Below, piece after piece: positions 16,039 to 24,043 of a stretch of 42,526 nucleotides of DNA; the stretch's first letter is position 1, and each line of letters starts with the position of its first letter. This stretch comes from Sphingorhabdus sp. EL138. GTDB taxonomy: Bacteria > Pseudomonadota > Alphaproteobacteria > Sphingomonadales > Sphingomonadaceae. Below the pieces are notes generated by a model that did no database searches, was not told the DNA's origin, and saw only the letters and a program-made list of their open reading frames with translations. The position numbers and the translations under genes were made by a program. The stretch spans positions 1 to 42,526 of the forward strand of contig NZ_CAMCWY010000022.1 of NCBI RefSeq assembly GCF_945882965.1. Reading direction: 5' to 3'.

Positions 16039-16548
16039 TCAGGCTTCGCCGGCAGGCTGCGTCTCTGCCATTTGTTGCGCTTGCGAAAGCTGTTGGATGT
16101 AGAGCGCGTTAAAGTCGATGGGTTCAAGCACCAGTGGCGGATAGCCCGCATCACGGACGGCATCGGCAACGATTCGGCGCGCAAATGGGAACATCAAGCG
16201 CGGCGCTTCACCGAATAAGAAAGGATGCGCTTGCTCTTCGCTTACATTGCGCAGGCCAAACAAGGTTCCATAATCAAGCTCAACGGAGAACTGTACGCCA
16301 TCGTCAGTCTCTGCCTTGATGGCAAGCCGTAAGGCGACTTCATGCACTTCGTCTGTAATGGCGTTGGCTTGAATGTTGACCTGCACATCAACTTGCGGCG
16401 CGCCTTCCCAGTTAAAACTGTGCGGGGCGTGGGGACTTTCAACCGACAGATCCTTGATATACTGGTTCAACATACCGACGGCAGGCGCTGTGTCTTCGCC
16501 ATTTGCTTTTACCTTATCGGAAACGATAGTGCCTGTTTCGTCGGCCAT
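16039..16548 (-). CDS. secB: Protein-export chaperone SecB
   Basis: SecB is a tetrameric cytosolic chaperone that keeps preproteins unfolded and delivers them to SecA. The 169-residue sequence has the family core LNQYIKDLSVESPHAP, VQVNIQANAITDEVHEVALRLAIKAE, DYGTLFGLRNV, FGEAPRLMFPFARRIVADAVRDAGYPPLVLEPIDF. The start is ATG 16548 (MADETGTIVSD); the longer open frame upstream lacks homology. The C-terminus (QPAGEA) is acidic and alanine-rich. It is divergent from the Tim44-like gene across about 250 bp, an arrangement I know from other alphaproteobacteria. Confidence 0.95.
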   Translation of the reverse strand: MADETGTIVSDKVKANGEDTAPAVGMLNQYIKDLSVESPHAPHSFNWEGAPQVDVQVNIQANAITDEVHEVALRLAIKAETDDGVQFSVELDYGTLFGLRNVSEEQAHPFLFGEAPRLMFPFARRIVADAVRDAGYPPLVLEPIDFNALYIQQLSQAQQMAETQPAGEA

Positions 16549-16801
16549 GATGTGTCGTGCTTTCTTTTTGTTTGCCACAGCCGCAATACTACGACCCCTG
16601 ATGGCCGAAGCGCCTAGCAGGCGTGCCGTCAAAGGGCAATGATTGTTGCGCTCGCGCCATGTCCTTAGCCGAGCCTGCATTTTTCTTTGGGCAAAGCCCT
16701 TTGAAACCCGTATCGTTAGTCCCTATATGATTTGATATGGGCGTTTGGCGACCAGTTTTCGCGCCGTGACCATGTCTAGATTTTTGCCGAATGGAGGCGT
16801 T

Positions 16802-17461
16802 GTGACGTTTACTATTGTTTTGCTCGCTCTTGTTGCAGCTTTCCTAGGCCTTCGCCTTTATGCAGTGCTCGGCAAACGTTCCGGACATGAACAAGAACCT
16901 TTGGCCCACCGCCCTATTGAAGCGAATACGCCGCTATTGTTGCGGCAGCCATCTGCGGGTAGTGACGCGGCGTCGGCTGTGCCCGCTACGGACCTGTCAA
17001 ACGTCGATATGGCAGCACAAAGCGGCGTCAAAGCGATTGGAAATGCCGATCGCGGTTTTGATCTCGGCACGTTCGTAGAAGGTTCAAAAATCGCTTATAA
17101 AATGGTGCTTGAGGCCTATTGGAAGGACGACAAGGAAGCGCTGCGCTTCTTGTGTGATGATGACGTCTATGCAAGCTTTGCCGAGGCGATTGATGGCCGG
17201 ACTGCGCGAGGTGAAACCCTCGAAAACCGCTTGGTCCGCATTGATGAAATTCGCGTTGTCGACGCAAGCTACGATCACCCCATCGCTCGGATATCGGTTC
17301 GTTATGACGCCGATATCGCCGCGATGGTTAAGGATGCCGATGGAAATGTCATTGGTGGATCGATGACAGATGCGGTTGAAACCCATGATATCTGGACATT
17401 CATGCGCGACGTGAAATCGGGCGGCCGTAACTGGAAGCTTGACGAAACCGACTCGGTCTGA
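16802..17461 (+). CDS. Tim44/TimA-family membrane-associated protein
   Basis: The 219-residue protein has one N-terminal hydrophobic helix (FTIVLLALVAAFLGLRLYAVLGKR) and a polar linker. A C-terminal Tim44-like domain (about 105-215) contains GSKIAYKMVLEAYWKDDKEALRFL, VYASFAEAI and HDIWTFMRDVKSGGRNWKLDE. In mitochondria Tim44 tethers Hsp70 to the import channel. Bacterial relatives are inner-membrane proteins of uncertain role. GTG 16802 is selected because the membrane helix starts there and GGAGG lies 4 bp upstream; ATG 16772 is an alternative. It is followed closely by mltA and divergent from secB, suggesting an envelope or protein-export role. Confidence 0.85.
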   Translation: MTFTIVLLALVAAFLGLRLYAVLGKRSGHEQEPLAHRPIEANTPLLLRQPSAGSDAASAVPATDLSNVDMAAQSGVKAIGNADRGFDLGTFVEGSKIAYKMVLEAYWKDDKEALRFLCDDDVYASFAEAIDGRTARGETLENRLVRIDEIRVVDASYDHPIARISVRYDADIAAMVKDADGNVIGGSMTDAVETHDIWTFMRDVKSGGRNWKLDETDSV

Positions 17462-17473
17462 TTCACCCGGGCG

Positions 17474-18682
17474 ATGCTTCGCGCCCTTTTCATTCTCGGT
17501 CTATCGGCCCTCACGCTCTCGGCTTGTGCAAGCGGGGTGACACCCCCTGCGGGCCCTGCAACGTCGCCGGGTATATTGGCGTCTGCACCGCCCGTCGCGG
17601 ATACAGTGGCAACACCTGCGCCGACGCGCGATATCACAACGGCGGCAGGACTCGGCGTCGTGCGCGGTCCGCAAATTGCAACTTTGCAAGTTGATGCGCG
17701 CAAGGCGGCACGTGCGATGGATAGTTTCAGGACAAGTTGCCCCGGCCTTGTCCGCCGTTCCGACAATAGCGGCCTTACCCAAAATAGCGACTGGGTAGCC
17801 GCTTGCGACGCCGTCAAAACATGGACCAATGATGCCATTTCCTTTTTCGCGACTCATATGGACGCAGTGCAGGTTGGTAATGGCAAGGCCTATGCCACTG
17901 GCTATTTTGAACCTGAGATCGCCGGTTGCCGCATGCTGCAAGCTGGATGCGATGTTCCCGTCTATAAACGGCCATCAGACCTGATCGATGTTGACCTTGG
18001 GCAGTTTTCTGATGAGCTGAAGGGACGCAGCATCCGTGGCAAGGTCAGCGGCACGAAACTTCTGCAATATGATGACCGCGCAACGATTGAAAACGGTTCA
18101 TTGGCTGGGCGCGGCCTTGAAATTGCTTATGCGTCCGATGTTGTCGAATTTTTCTTCCTGCAAATTCAAGGGTCGGGCCGGTTGAAGCTGCCCGACGGCA
18201 ATGTCATGCGCATTGGTTATGATAGCCAGAATGGGCGTGGCTATACGGGCATCGGCCGATTGATGCGGGATCGCGGACTGATTACTGATGCCTCTATGCA
18301 GGGGATCGTTGCCTTCTTGCATGCCAACCCCGAAGAGGGCCGCAAGATCATGCAGGAAAATAAAAGCTATATTTTCTTCCGCGAACTGACCGGTGCCGGT
18401 CCCTTGGGCGCAATGGGCTATCCCGTGGTGGGTGAGGCAAGCATTGCCGTGGACGTGAAATTCATCCCGCTGGGCGCGCCGGTTTGGCTGTCGATGGACC
18501 GCGCAGAACCCAATGGTATTTGGATTGCGCAGGATACCGGCGGCGCCATAAAGGGCGCGAACCGCATTGATACCTTCTGGGGCGCTGGCGAACGCGCGCG
18601 CGTAATTGCGGGCGGCATGTCGGCGCGCGGGGCGGCGTTGCTGTTTCTACCCAAGGCTGCGGTTGCGCGGCTGGGCCTGTAA
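17474..18682 (+). CDS. mltA: Membrane-bound lytic transglycosylase A
   Basis: MltA cleaves the glycan strands of peptidoglycan, forming 1,6-anhydromuramic ends. The 402-residue precursor has a lipoprotein signal ending in LTLSAC, so it should be anchored in the outer membrane. The MltA domain (about 130-290) includes GYFEPEIAG, VPVYKRP and FFLQIQGSGRLKLPDG. The C-terminal 3D domain shows VAFIP-like VDVKFIPLGAP and WIAQDTGGAIKGANRIDTFWG, with the key aspartates at 354 and 366. It lies 12 bp after the Tim44-like gene and 7 bp before the Smr gene, consistent with one transcript. Confidence 0.95.
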   Translation: MLRALFILGLSALTLSACASGVTPPAGPATSPGILASAPPVADTVATPAPTRDITTAAGLGVVRGPQIATLQVDARKAARAMDSFRTSCPGLVRRSDNSGLTQNSDWVAACDAVKTWTNDAISFFATHMDAVQVGNGKAYATGYFEPEIAGCRMLQAGCDVPVYKRPSDLIDVDLGQFSDELKGRSIRGKVSGTKLLQYDDRATIENGSLAGRGLEIAYASDVVEFFFLQIQGSGRLKLPDGNVMRIGYDSQNGRGYTGIGRLMRDRGLITDASMQGIVAFLHANPEEGRKIMQENKSYIFFRELTGAGPLGAMGYPVVGEASIAVDVKFIPLGAPVWLSMDRAEPNGIWIAQDTGGAIKGANRIDTFWGAGERARVIAGGMSARGAALLFLPKAAVARLGL

Positions 18683-18689
18683 ATCTGGC

Positions 18690-19244
18690 ATGGCGCGGCA
18701 TCTCGACAGCAACGAAAAGTCCCTTTGGGGCCGGGTCATTGCGACCGTAAAACCGATGCATGGCGGCAAGCCAAAGCCAGCGCCGGTTGCGACCCCGTCG
18801 GCGGATAAGGCGGTACTGGCAAAGTTTTTGAACGCCAAGCCAAAGCCTGTCCCTGCCGATACAAAGCCGAAATTAGCGCCCGGGCAAAGCAAGATTGCGC
18901 CTGTGCTCCACAATCTCGACGGACATTGGGACAAGAGGATCATACGCGGTAGCATATTGCCTGATGTCAGCATTGATCTGCACGATGCGTCCTTGTCGCT
19001 GGCGTATAACCGGCTCGATGGCGCGTTGGAGCAAGCGATTGCGCAGCGGATGAAAGTGATATTGCTCGTAACCGGCAAGCCGCGCGCGCATGATCGGGCG
19101 AGCGGTGAGGGCAGGGGTGCAATTGCCGCCGTTGTCCGGGACTGGCTGGCGGCGTCGCGCCATGCGCGGCATATTTCGGCGGTGCGCAACGCCCATCCGC
19201 GCCATGGCGGGACGGGCGCGCTGTACATTATGTTGAAAAGCTAG
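18690..19244 (+). CDS. Smr-domain protein
   Basis: The 184-residue protein has a low-complexity, lysine/proline-rich N-terminal half and a C-terminal Smr domain (about 93-184). The domain shows the DLH motif (96-98), VILLVTGK (123-130), SGEGRGAIAAVVRDWL, and the closing HGGTGALYIML (172-182). Smr domains are small endonuclease/nucleic-acid-binding modules; members have been linked to mRNA cleavage on collided ribosomes and to mismatch-repair proteins. The exact role of this short form is unknown. ATG 18690 is used; the frame is open upstream but overlaps mltA. It is the last gene of the Tim44-like/mltA run and ends at a dispersed repeat. Confidence 0.88.
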   Translation: MARHLDSNEKSLWGRVIATVKPMHGGKPKPAPVATPSADKAVLAKFLNAKPKPVPADTKPKLAPGQSKIAPVLHNLDGHWDKRIIRGSILPDVSIDLHDASLSLAYNRLDGALEQAIAQRMKVILLVTGKPRAHDRASGEGRGAIAAVVRDWLAASRHARHISAVRNAHPRHGGTGALYIMLKS

Positions 19245-19245
19245 G

Positions 19246-19269
19246 CCTAGGGTCAGGACCTATTAAATC
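19246..19269. repeat. Solo copy of the MITE terminal repeat
   Basis: This 24-bp sequence (core CCTAGGGTCAGGACC, then TATTAAATC) is identical to the outer part of the inverted ends of the 30667-30952 element. It starts right after the Smr stop, and its TTTAAT supplies the TAA stop of the convergent DUF815 gene. No partner end is found nearby. Confidence 0.8.
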
Positions 19270-20078
19270 TTCCGCCCTGCGCGGCCTGCAAGCTCAACGG
19301 TATAATGCCATGCGATCCGGCCTGAACGACCGCCGCGTCCTTGGGCAAAACTCAGCGCGCCAGCTTCGTCCCAGTCGAGATCAAAATGGCTGGCGTAGCT
19401 GCTGACCATTTGCAGATACGCGTCTTGGTCGGGATATTGAAAGCCAAGCTTTAGGCCAAACCGATCAGCCAAGGCCAGACTGTCATCGATGGCATCGCGT
19501 GCATTCATTGCATCCGTTTGGTCCGTGCCGTCGCGCTCAACGATGTTTCGGCGGTTGGACGTAACGCAAAGCCGGACGTTGTTCGGACGCGCCTCAACCC
19601 CGCCCTCCAGCAATGACCGTAATAGGCGCGCATTTTGGTCGTGCGGCTCGAACGAGATATCGTCGACGAACAATAAATAACGCCGGCCTGAGGCCCCAAG
19701 TTCTTCAAACAAGGCGGGCAGGCTCGTCAAATGACTTGAGGACGCTTCGACCAACGCGATGAAGAAGCCATCGTCCTGAAGCGCGGCGACCATAGATTTG
19801 ATTAAGGCCGATTTGCCCATGCCGCGCGCGCCCCATAACAAGACATCATGCGCCGCTGCGCCAGAGGCGTGCCGCCGGCAATTTTCGTATAAATCGGACT
19901 TTTGCCGGTCGACGCCGACGATCAGGTCAATCGGCAGTGGCTTAAAACCCTGCGCCGCTGCCAAGGTCGTGCCGTTCCAATGATATGCAGGCGACGACGA
20001 CAGATCGATTGGCGGCGCTGGCGGCGGCGAAAGCCGCTCAAGCGCTTCGGCGATCCGTTGCAGCGTCTGTTCGTTCAA
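19263..20078 (-). CDS. DUF815 AAA+ ATPase
   Basis: The 271-residue protein is a P-loop ATPase of the DUF815 type, which has no established function. Walker A is GARGMGKS (83-90) and Walker B is LLFVDDIS (135-142). Other features are the preceding GVDRQKSDLYENCRRH, and CVTSNRRNIVERD, which resembles sensor 1. The start is TTG 20078, overlapping the acyl-CoA dehydrogenase stop as TTGA, so translation may be coupled. The last codons before TAA fall in a dispersed repeat, so the C-terminus may have been changed slightly by it. Confidence 0.85.
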   Translation of the reverse strand: MNEQTLQRIAEALERLSPPPAPPIDLSSSPAYHWNGTTLAAAQGFKPLPIDLIVGVDRQKSDLYENCRRHASGAAAHDVLLWGARGMGKSALIKSMVAALQDDGFFIALVEASSSHLTSLPALFEELGASGRRYLLFVDDISFEPHDQNARLLRSLLEGGVEARPNNVRLCVTSNRRNIVERDGTDQTDAMNARDAIDDSLALADRFGLKLGFQYPDQDAYLQMVSSYASHFDLDWDEAGALSFAQGRGGRSGRIAWHYTVELAGRAGRKI

Positions 20079-21811
20079 GCAGCCAGTTCCTCCGCATCAA
20101 GGGCATAGAGCAATTGCGCCCCTGCCATTGCGGTTCCTTTATAGGCCACAGCCTCTGGCACCATGACGTCCAGATAATAGCGGCAGGCCGCGACCTTGCT
20201 GCGTAAAAATGCGCTGGTGTCGCCATTGGCGATGTCGGCTTGCGCAGCGCGATGTTGCCGCAGCATCAACCAACCCGACGTCACAACCGCCATCATATTG
20301 GCATAAGCGTAGCTGCCTGCCAAACGATCATCGACTTCTGCGCCGAGCATATATTCGGTTACTTCAGCCGTCGCTGCGGCGAGCGCCGACAGGCCGGGAT
20401 GGTCCACCGCACCTGCCGAAATGGCCGAAAGATGTTTGCGGATAACATCCCCGCCCTGCATCGCAAGCTTGCGACCAACCAAGTCCGCCGCTTGAATGCC
20501 ATTGGTGCCTTCGTAAATCGCCGCGATACGAATATCGCGATAATATTGCGCTGCGCCTGTATCCTCGACAAAGCCCATGCCGCCATGCACTTGAATGCCC
20601 AAAGAGGCGATTTCGCTGCCCATGTCGGTGCCATAGGTTTTGGCCAGCGGCGTCAGCAGGTCGACCATCTCCTGCGCGCCTGCCTCGCCAAGCGTGGCGC
20701 GATCAACATAGCCGGAGGCGAGATATAATAAGGCGCGAATTGCCTGTGTCCCTGCTTTCATCCGCATCAACATACGGCGCACATCGGGATGTTCGACAAT
20801 CGCGACCGATTCGCGCGATGGTCCGCTAGCTTTGGCCGATTGCACACGTTCTTGTGCGAACCAGATGGCCTTTTGCGTGGCGGCCTCGGCAATTTGAACA
20901 CCTTGCAGGCCGACATTCAGGCGGGCATTGTTCATCATCGTGAACATGGCGCGCATGCCGCCAAATTCGGGACCAATGAGTTCGCCAACGCACGCACCTT
21001 CTTCGCCAAAGGCCAAGACGCAGGTGGGGGAGGCGTTGATGCCCATTTTATGTTCAATCGATACGACCTTGATGTCATTGGCTTTGCCGATGCTGCCGTC
21101 TGCGGTCACTTGATATTTGGGCACGAGAAATAACGAAATGCCTTTTGTCCCAGCAGGGCCATCGGGGGTGCGGGCGAGGACCAAATGGACGATATTTTCC
21201 GCCATGTCATGGTCGCCAAAGCTGATATAAATCTTCGTGCCTTTGATCGCGTAGGCGCCATCACCGCGTGGGGTCGCGGTCGACGTCAGCGCGCCGACGT
21301 CGGAACCGGCCTGCGGTTCGGTCAGGTTCATCGTGCCTGAATAGGCACCCGTTGACAGCTTGGGCAGAAATAATTTTTTCTGCCGGTCGGTGCCATGATG
21401 GCTGATCGCTTCAATCGCGCCGACCGAGAGGATCGGGCACAAAGCAAAGGCCATGTTAGCTCCACCAAGCGAATCGAGCGCGACGGTCGCCAGCGAGAAA
21501 GGCAGACCCTGGCCACCAAATTCCGCAGGCGCGTTGATCGCGCCCCAGCCATTGGCGACATAAGATTTATACGCCGCAACAAAACCGTCGGGCATCACGA
21601 CTTTGCCGTCGATTAACCGCGCGCCAACGGTGTCGCCAATGCGGTTCAGCGGGGCAAATTCCCCTTCGGCAAAGGCGCCAATGCCTTCGACAATGGCCTG
21701 CACCATATCCGGGGTCGCATCGGCAAAGCGCGCATGCTGCGCCAATGCGTCGATACCCACGATATGCTTGAGGACAAAATTTTGTTCTGCGACGGGTGCT
21801 GAAAACGCCAT
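20075..21811 (-). CDS. Acyl-CoA dehydrogenase with extended C-terminal domain
   Basis: This FAD flavoenzyme introduces the trans-2,3 double bond into acyl-CoA thioesters. At 578 residues it is longer than classical 380-residue members and belongs to the subgroup with an extra C-terminal domain, often annotated as FadE-like or DmdC-like. The flavin/substrate signature is MNLTEPQAGSDVGAL (161-175). QVHGGMGFVED lies at 407-417. The catalytic base is E434 in IYEGTNGIQ. The true substrate cannot be read from sequence: straight-chain fatty acids or methylmercaptopropionyl-CoA are both possible. It is first in a two-gene unit with the DUF815 ATPase and divergent from tsaC. Confidence 0.93.
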   Translation of the reverse strand: MAFSAPVAEQNFVLKHIVGIDALAQHARFADATPDMVQAIVEGIGAFAEGEFAPLNRIGDTVGARLIDGKVVMPDGFVAAYKSYVANGWGAINAPAEFGGQGLPFSLATVALDSLGGANMAFALCPILSVGAIEAISHHGTDRQKKLFLPKLSTGAYSGTMNLTEPQAGSDVGALTSTATPRGDGAYAIKGTKIYISFGDHDMAENIVHLVLARTPDGPAGTKGISLFLVPKYQVTADGSIGKANDIKVVSIEHKMGINASPTCVLAFGEEGACVGELIGPEFGGMRAMFTMMNNARLNVGLQGVQIAEAATQKAIWFAQERVQSAKASGPSRESVAIVEHPDVRRMLMRMKAGTQAIRALLYLASGYVDRATLGEAGAQEMVDLLTPLAKTYGTDMGSEIASLGIQVHGGMGFVEDTGAAQYYRDIRIAAIYEGTNGIQAADLVGRKLAMQGGDVIRKHLSAISAGAVDHPGLSALAAATAEVTEYMLGAEVDDRLAGSYAYANMMAVVTSGWLMLRQHRAAQADIANGDTSAFLRSKVAACRYYLDVMVPEAVAYKGTAMAGAQLLYALDAEELAA

Positions 21812-21865
21812 AATAAATAAAAATTCCTGTTAAGTCTGGTCTGCATCCGCCTATAGCCGCTTATT

Positions 21866-22822
21866 ATGTTTGGCTCAAATACCTTGGGGAATGGCTGGGT
21901 TGTACCCGCTGACGACGCTGCGATTACCGCTGCGGCGCAGCTTCTGCGCGCTGGGCAGATTGTAGCGATTCCCACTGAGACGGTTTATGGACTTGCGGCA
22001 GATGCGCAAAATGCAGAAGCGGTTGCGCGCATCTATGCGGCAAAGGGACGGCCGGATTTTAATCCGTTGATTGTGCATGTTCGTGATCGGAAAGCCGCAG
22101 AAAAGCTTGGCCTGTTCAACGCTACTGCGCGGGCACTGGCGGACGCTTTCTGGCCGGGGCCAGTGACGCTGGTTCTGCCCTTGCAACCCGATGCGCCCGT
22201 CGCCCGCGCGGTAACCGCAGGGCTGCATACTATCGCCATCCGCTGCCCTGCACATCCGGTGATGCAGGCATTGCTCCTAAAAAGCGATTTAAGCCTCGCT
22301 GCGCCCTCTGCAAACCGCAGCCGGGCGATCAGCCCGACTCGGGCGGATCATGTCTTAAAAGGGCTTGGCGGGGCCGTGCCGATGATATTAGACGGGGGTC
22401 CATCTTCGGCGGGGTTGGAATCAACGATCATTGCCGTGCGCGATGACGGTTGGCATGTGTTAAGGCCGGGACCAGTCAGTTCAATGGAAATTGAACAGAC
22501 GCTTGGATACCCGCCTTTGTCCTTGGTTACGGGCGCGATTGAGGCGCCTGGCCAAATGGCCAGCCATTATGCGCCGTCAAAACCCGTCCGCTTGAACGTC
22601 ACAGCGCCTGTGCGTGGCGAATATCTTATTGGTTTTGGCGCAATAACGGGCGACGAAAACTTGTCCCCAACTGGCGATTTGGCGCAGGCGGCGGCGCATT
22701 TATTTGAGGCGCTGCACAATGCGGATGCAAGTTTGGCCAGCGCTATCGCGGTCGCGCCAATTCCGCATGAGGGCATAGGCATCGCAATGAACGATAGGCT
22801 CACAAGAGCAGCCGTCCGATGA
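21866..22822 (+). CDS. L-threonylcarbamoyladenylate synthase (Sua5 type)
   Basis: The enzyme makes threonylcarbamoyl-AMP from threonine, bicarbonate and ATP for the t6A37 modification of tRNAs reading ANN codons. The YrdC domain (about 15-205) shows IPTETVYGLAADA, KGRPDFNPLIVHV, and SANRSRAISPTRADHV. A PGQMASHYAPSKP linker and a C-terminal Sua5 domain (about 235-318) make it the long Sua5 form rather than the short TsaC. The length of 318 residues is normal. It starts at ATG 21866, divergent from the acyl-CoA dehydrogenase. Confidence 0.94.
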   Translation: MFGSNTLGNGWVVPADDAAITAAAQLLRAGQIVAIPTETVYGLAADAQNAEAVARIYAAKGRPDFNPLIVHVRDRKAAEKLGLFNATARALADAFWPGPVTLVLPLQPDAPVARAVTAGLHTIAIRCPAHPVMQALLLKSDLSLAAPSANRSRAISPTRADHVLKGLGGAVPMILDGGPSSAGLESTIIAVRDDGWHVLRPGPVSSMEIEQTLGYPPLSLVTGAIEAPGQMASHYAPSKPVRLNVTAPVRGEYLIGFGAITGDENLSPTGDLAQAAAHLFEALHNADASLASAIAVAPIPHEGIGIAMNDRLTRAAVR

Positions 22823-22877
22823 TGAAATTGTCGTGATTCTGTGGACCGTTACCACACATTTTTCTTTCACATATTCC

Positions 22878-22894
22878 TTGCTAACGCTAAGCAA
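22878..22894. promoter_or_regulatory. Imperfect palindrome upstream of the RND efflux operon
   Basis: TTGCT at 22878-22882 and AGCAA at 22890-22894 flank a 7-bp centre, in the 162-bp AT-rich gap before the efflux operon. This resembles a TetR- or MarR-type operator in form. No regulator gene is adjacent, so the assignment is only positional. Confidence 0.3.
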
Positions 22895-22984
22895 AATTTA
22901 AAATGAGTTGCATATTAAAACGCTATTTCATCCTGCGGAATATTCAACTATCAGACGTGTTACAGCCGCGCAGGGGAGGGCCGT

Positions 22985-24040
22985 TTGCCAGTATCTTCGA
23001 AATTTTTGACGGGCCTATTGCTGCTGAGTTCACTCGGCGGTTGCAGTGACAGCGCAAGCGAAGGCAAAGTCGCGCCCAAGGCCGCGTTACCGGTAGAGAT
23101 ATTCACTGTCGAAAATCAGAGCGCAGAGCGCGAGATCAACGCCGTTGGCACGGTACGCTATCGCCGCGAAACGCCTCTGGGTTTTACCACCGCAGGCAAG
23201 GTCGCTATTGTGCGTTTTGAAGAAGGTGACTTTGTAAAGCGCGGCGCATTATTGGCTGCGCTCGACACGACAAATGTGGGCGCGGACATGAGTGTGGCGA
23301 CGGCCGAGCGTGATCGCGTCCGGGCGGAATTTGACCGGGTCCGCGCGCTTTACGCCGATGGTTGGATAACCAAAGCGCGGTTTGAGGCAACTGAGGCATC
23401 GTTAAAGAGCGCAGACGCGCGCGTGCGGCAGGCCGGATTTGCTAGCAATACGGCGCGGCTTTACGCCCCGTCAAACGGTGTTGTGTTGATGCGCAATGTG
23501 CAGGCCGGGCAAGTCATCGCCGCTGGAACGCCAGCTTTTATGTTGGGTGAGGCCGATAACGGCTTTGTCTTCCGCGTGCCAATCGTTGATCGTGACGCTT
23601 CGAAACTGCGCGTCGGGATGGCGGCAGATATATTGATTGAATCCGCAGGTGACACGCCCCTAACCGCGACGATATCGGAGATTGACGGGCGTGCAAACGC
23701 CGCCACAGGGGCGTTCTCCGTTCAATTTCGGCTGCCCAATCGGTCAACATTGCGGTCGGGGCAAATAGGGACCGCAACCATAAAGTTGCCAGCGTCGGAC
23801 GGTGGTTCAATATTACAAATTCCGGCAAGCGCTTTGTTTGGCGTCCGCACGGGCGAAGGCTTGGTCTATGTGGTGGATGCCAAGAACCGCGTTGAAACGC
23901 GCAATGTCATCATAGAACAGGTCGCGGATGATTTCGTGAATGTGTCGGGTGGGATACGGCCGGGTGACAAGATCGTGACGTCTGGGTTGGAAAAGCTGCG
24001 CACCGGGTCTACCGTGCGTATCGTCAAGAGACTGCCCTAG
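22985..24040 (+). CDS. RND efflux periplasmic adaptor (membrane fusion protein)
   Basis: The 351-residue protein is an HlyD/AcrA-type adaptor joining an inner-membrane RND pump to an outer-membrane channel. The N-terminus is a lipoprotein signal with lipobox SLGGC (C20). Next come the first half of the lipoyl-like domain (VGTVRYRRETPLGFTTAGKVAIV ... GDFVKRGALLAALD), a short helical hairpin (SVATAERDRVRAEFDRVRALY), the second lipoyl half (LYAPSNGVVLMRNVQAGQVIAAG), and beta-barrel and membrane-proximal domains. TTG 22985 is taken as start because GGGGAGGG stands just upstream and the signal peptide begins there. The pump gene starts 3 bp after its stop. No outer-membrane channel gene is present nearby. 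Confidence 0.92.
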   Translation: MPVSSKFLTGLLLLSSLGGCSDSASEGKVAPKAALPVEIFTVENQSAEREINAVGTVRYRRETPLGFTTAGKVAIVRFEEGDFVKRGALLAALDTTNVGADMSVATAERDRVRAEFDRVRALYADGWITKARFEATEASLKSADARVRQAGFASNTARLYAPSNGVVLMRNVQAGQVIAAGTPAFMLGEADNGFVFRVPIVDRDASKLRVGMAADILIESAGDTPLTATISEIDGRANAATGAFSVQFRLPNRSTLRSGQIGTATIKLPASDGGSILQIPASALFGVRTGEGLVYVVDAKNRVETRNVIIEQVADDFVNVSGGIRPGDKIVTSGLEKLRTGSTVRIVKRLP

Positions 24041-24043
24041 TCC

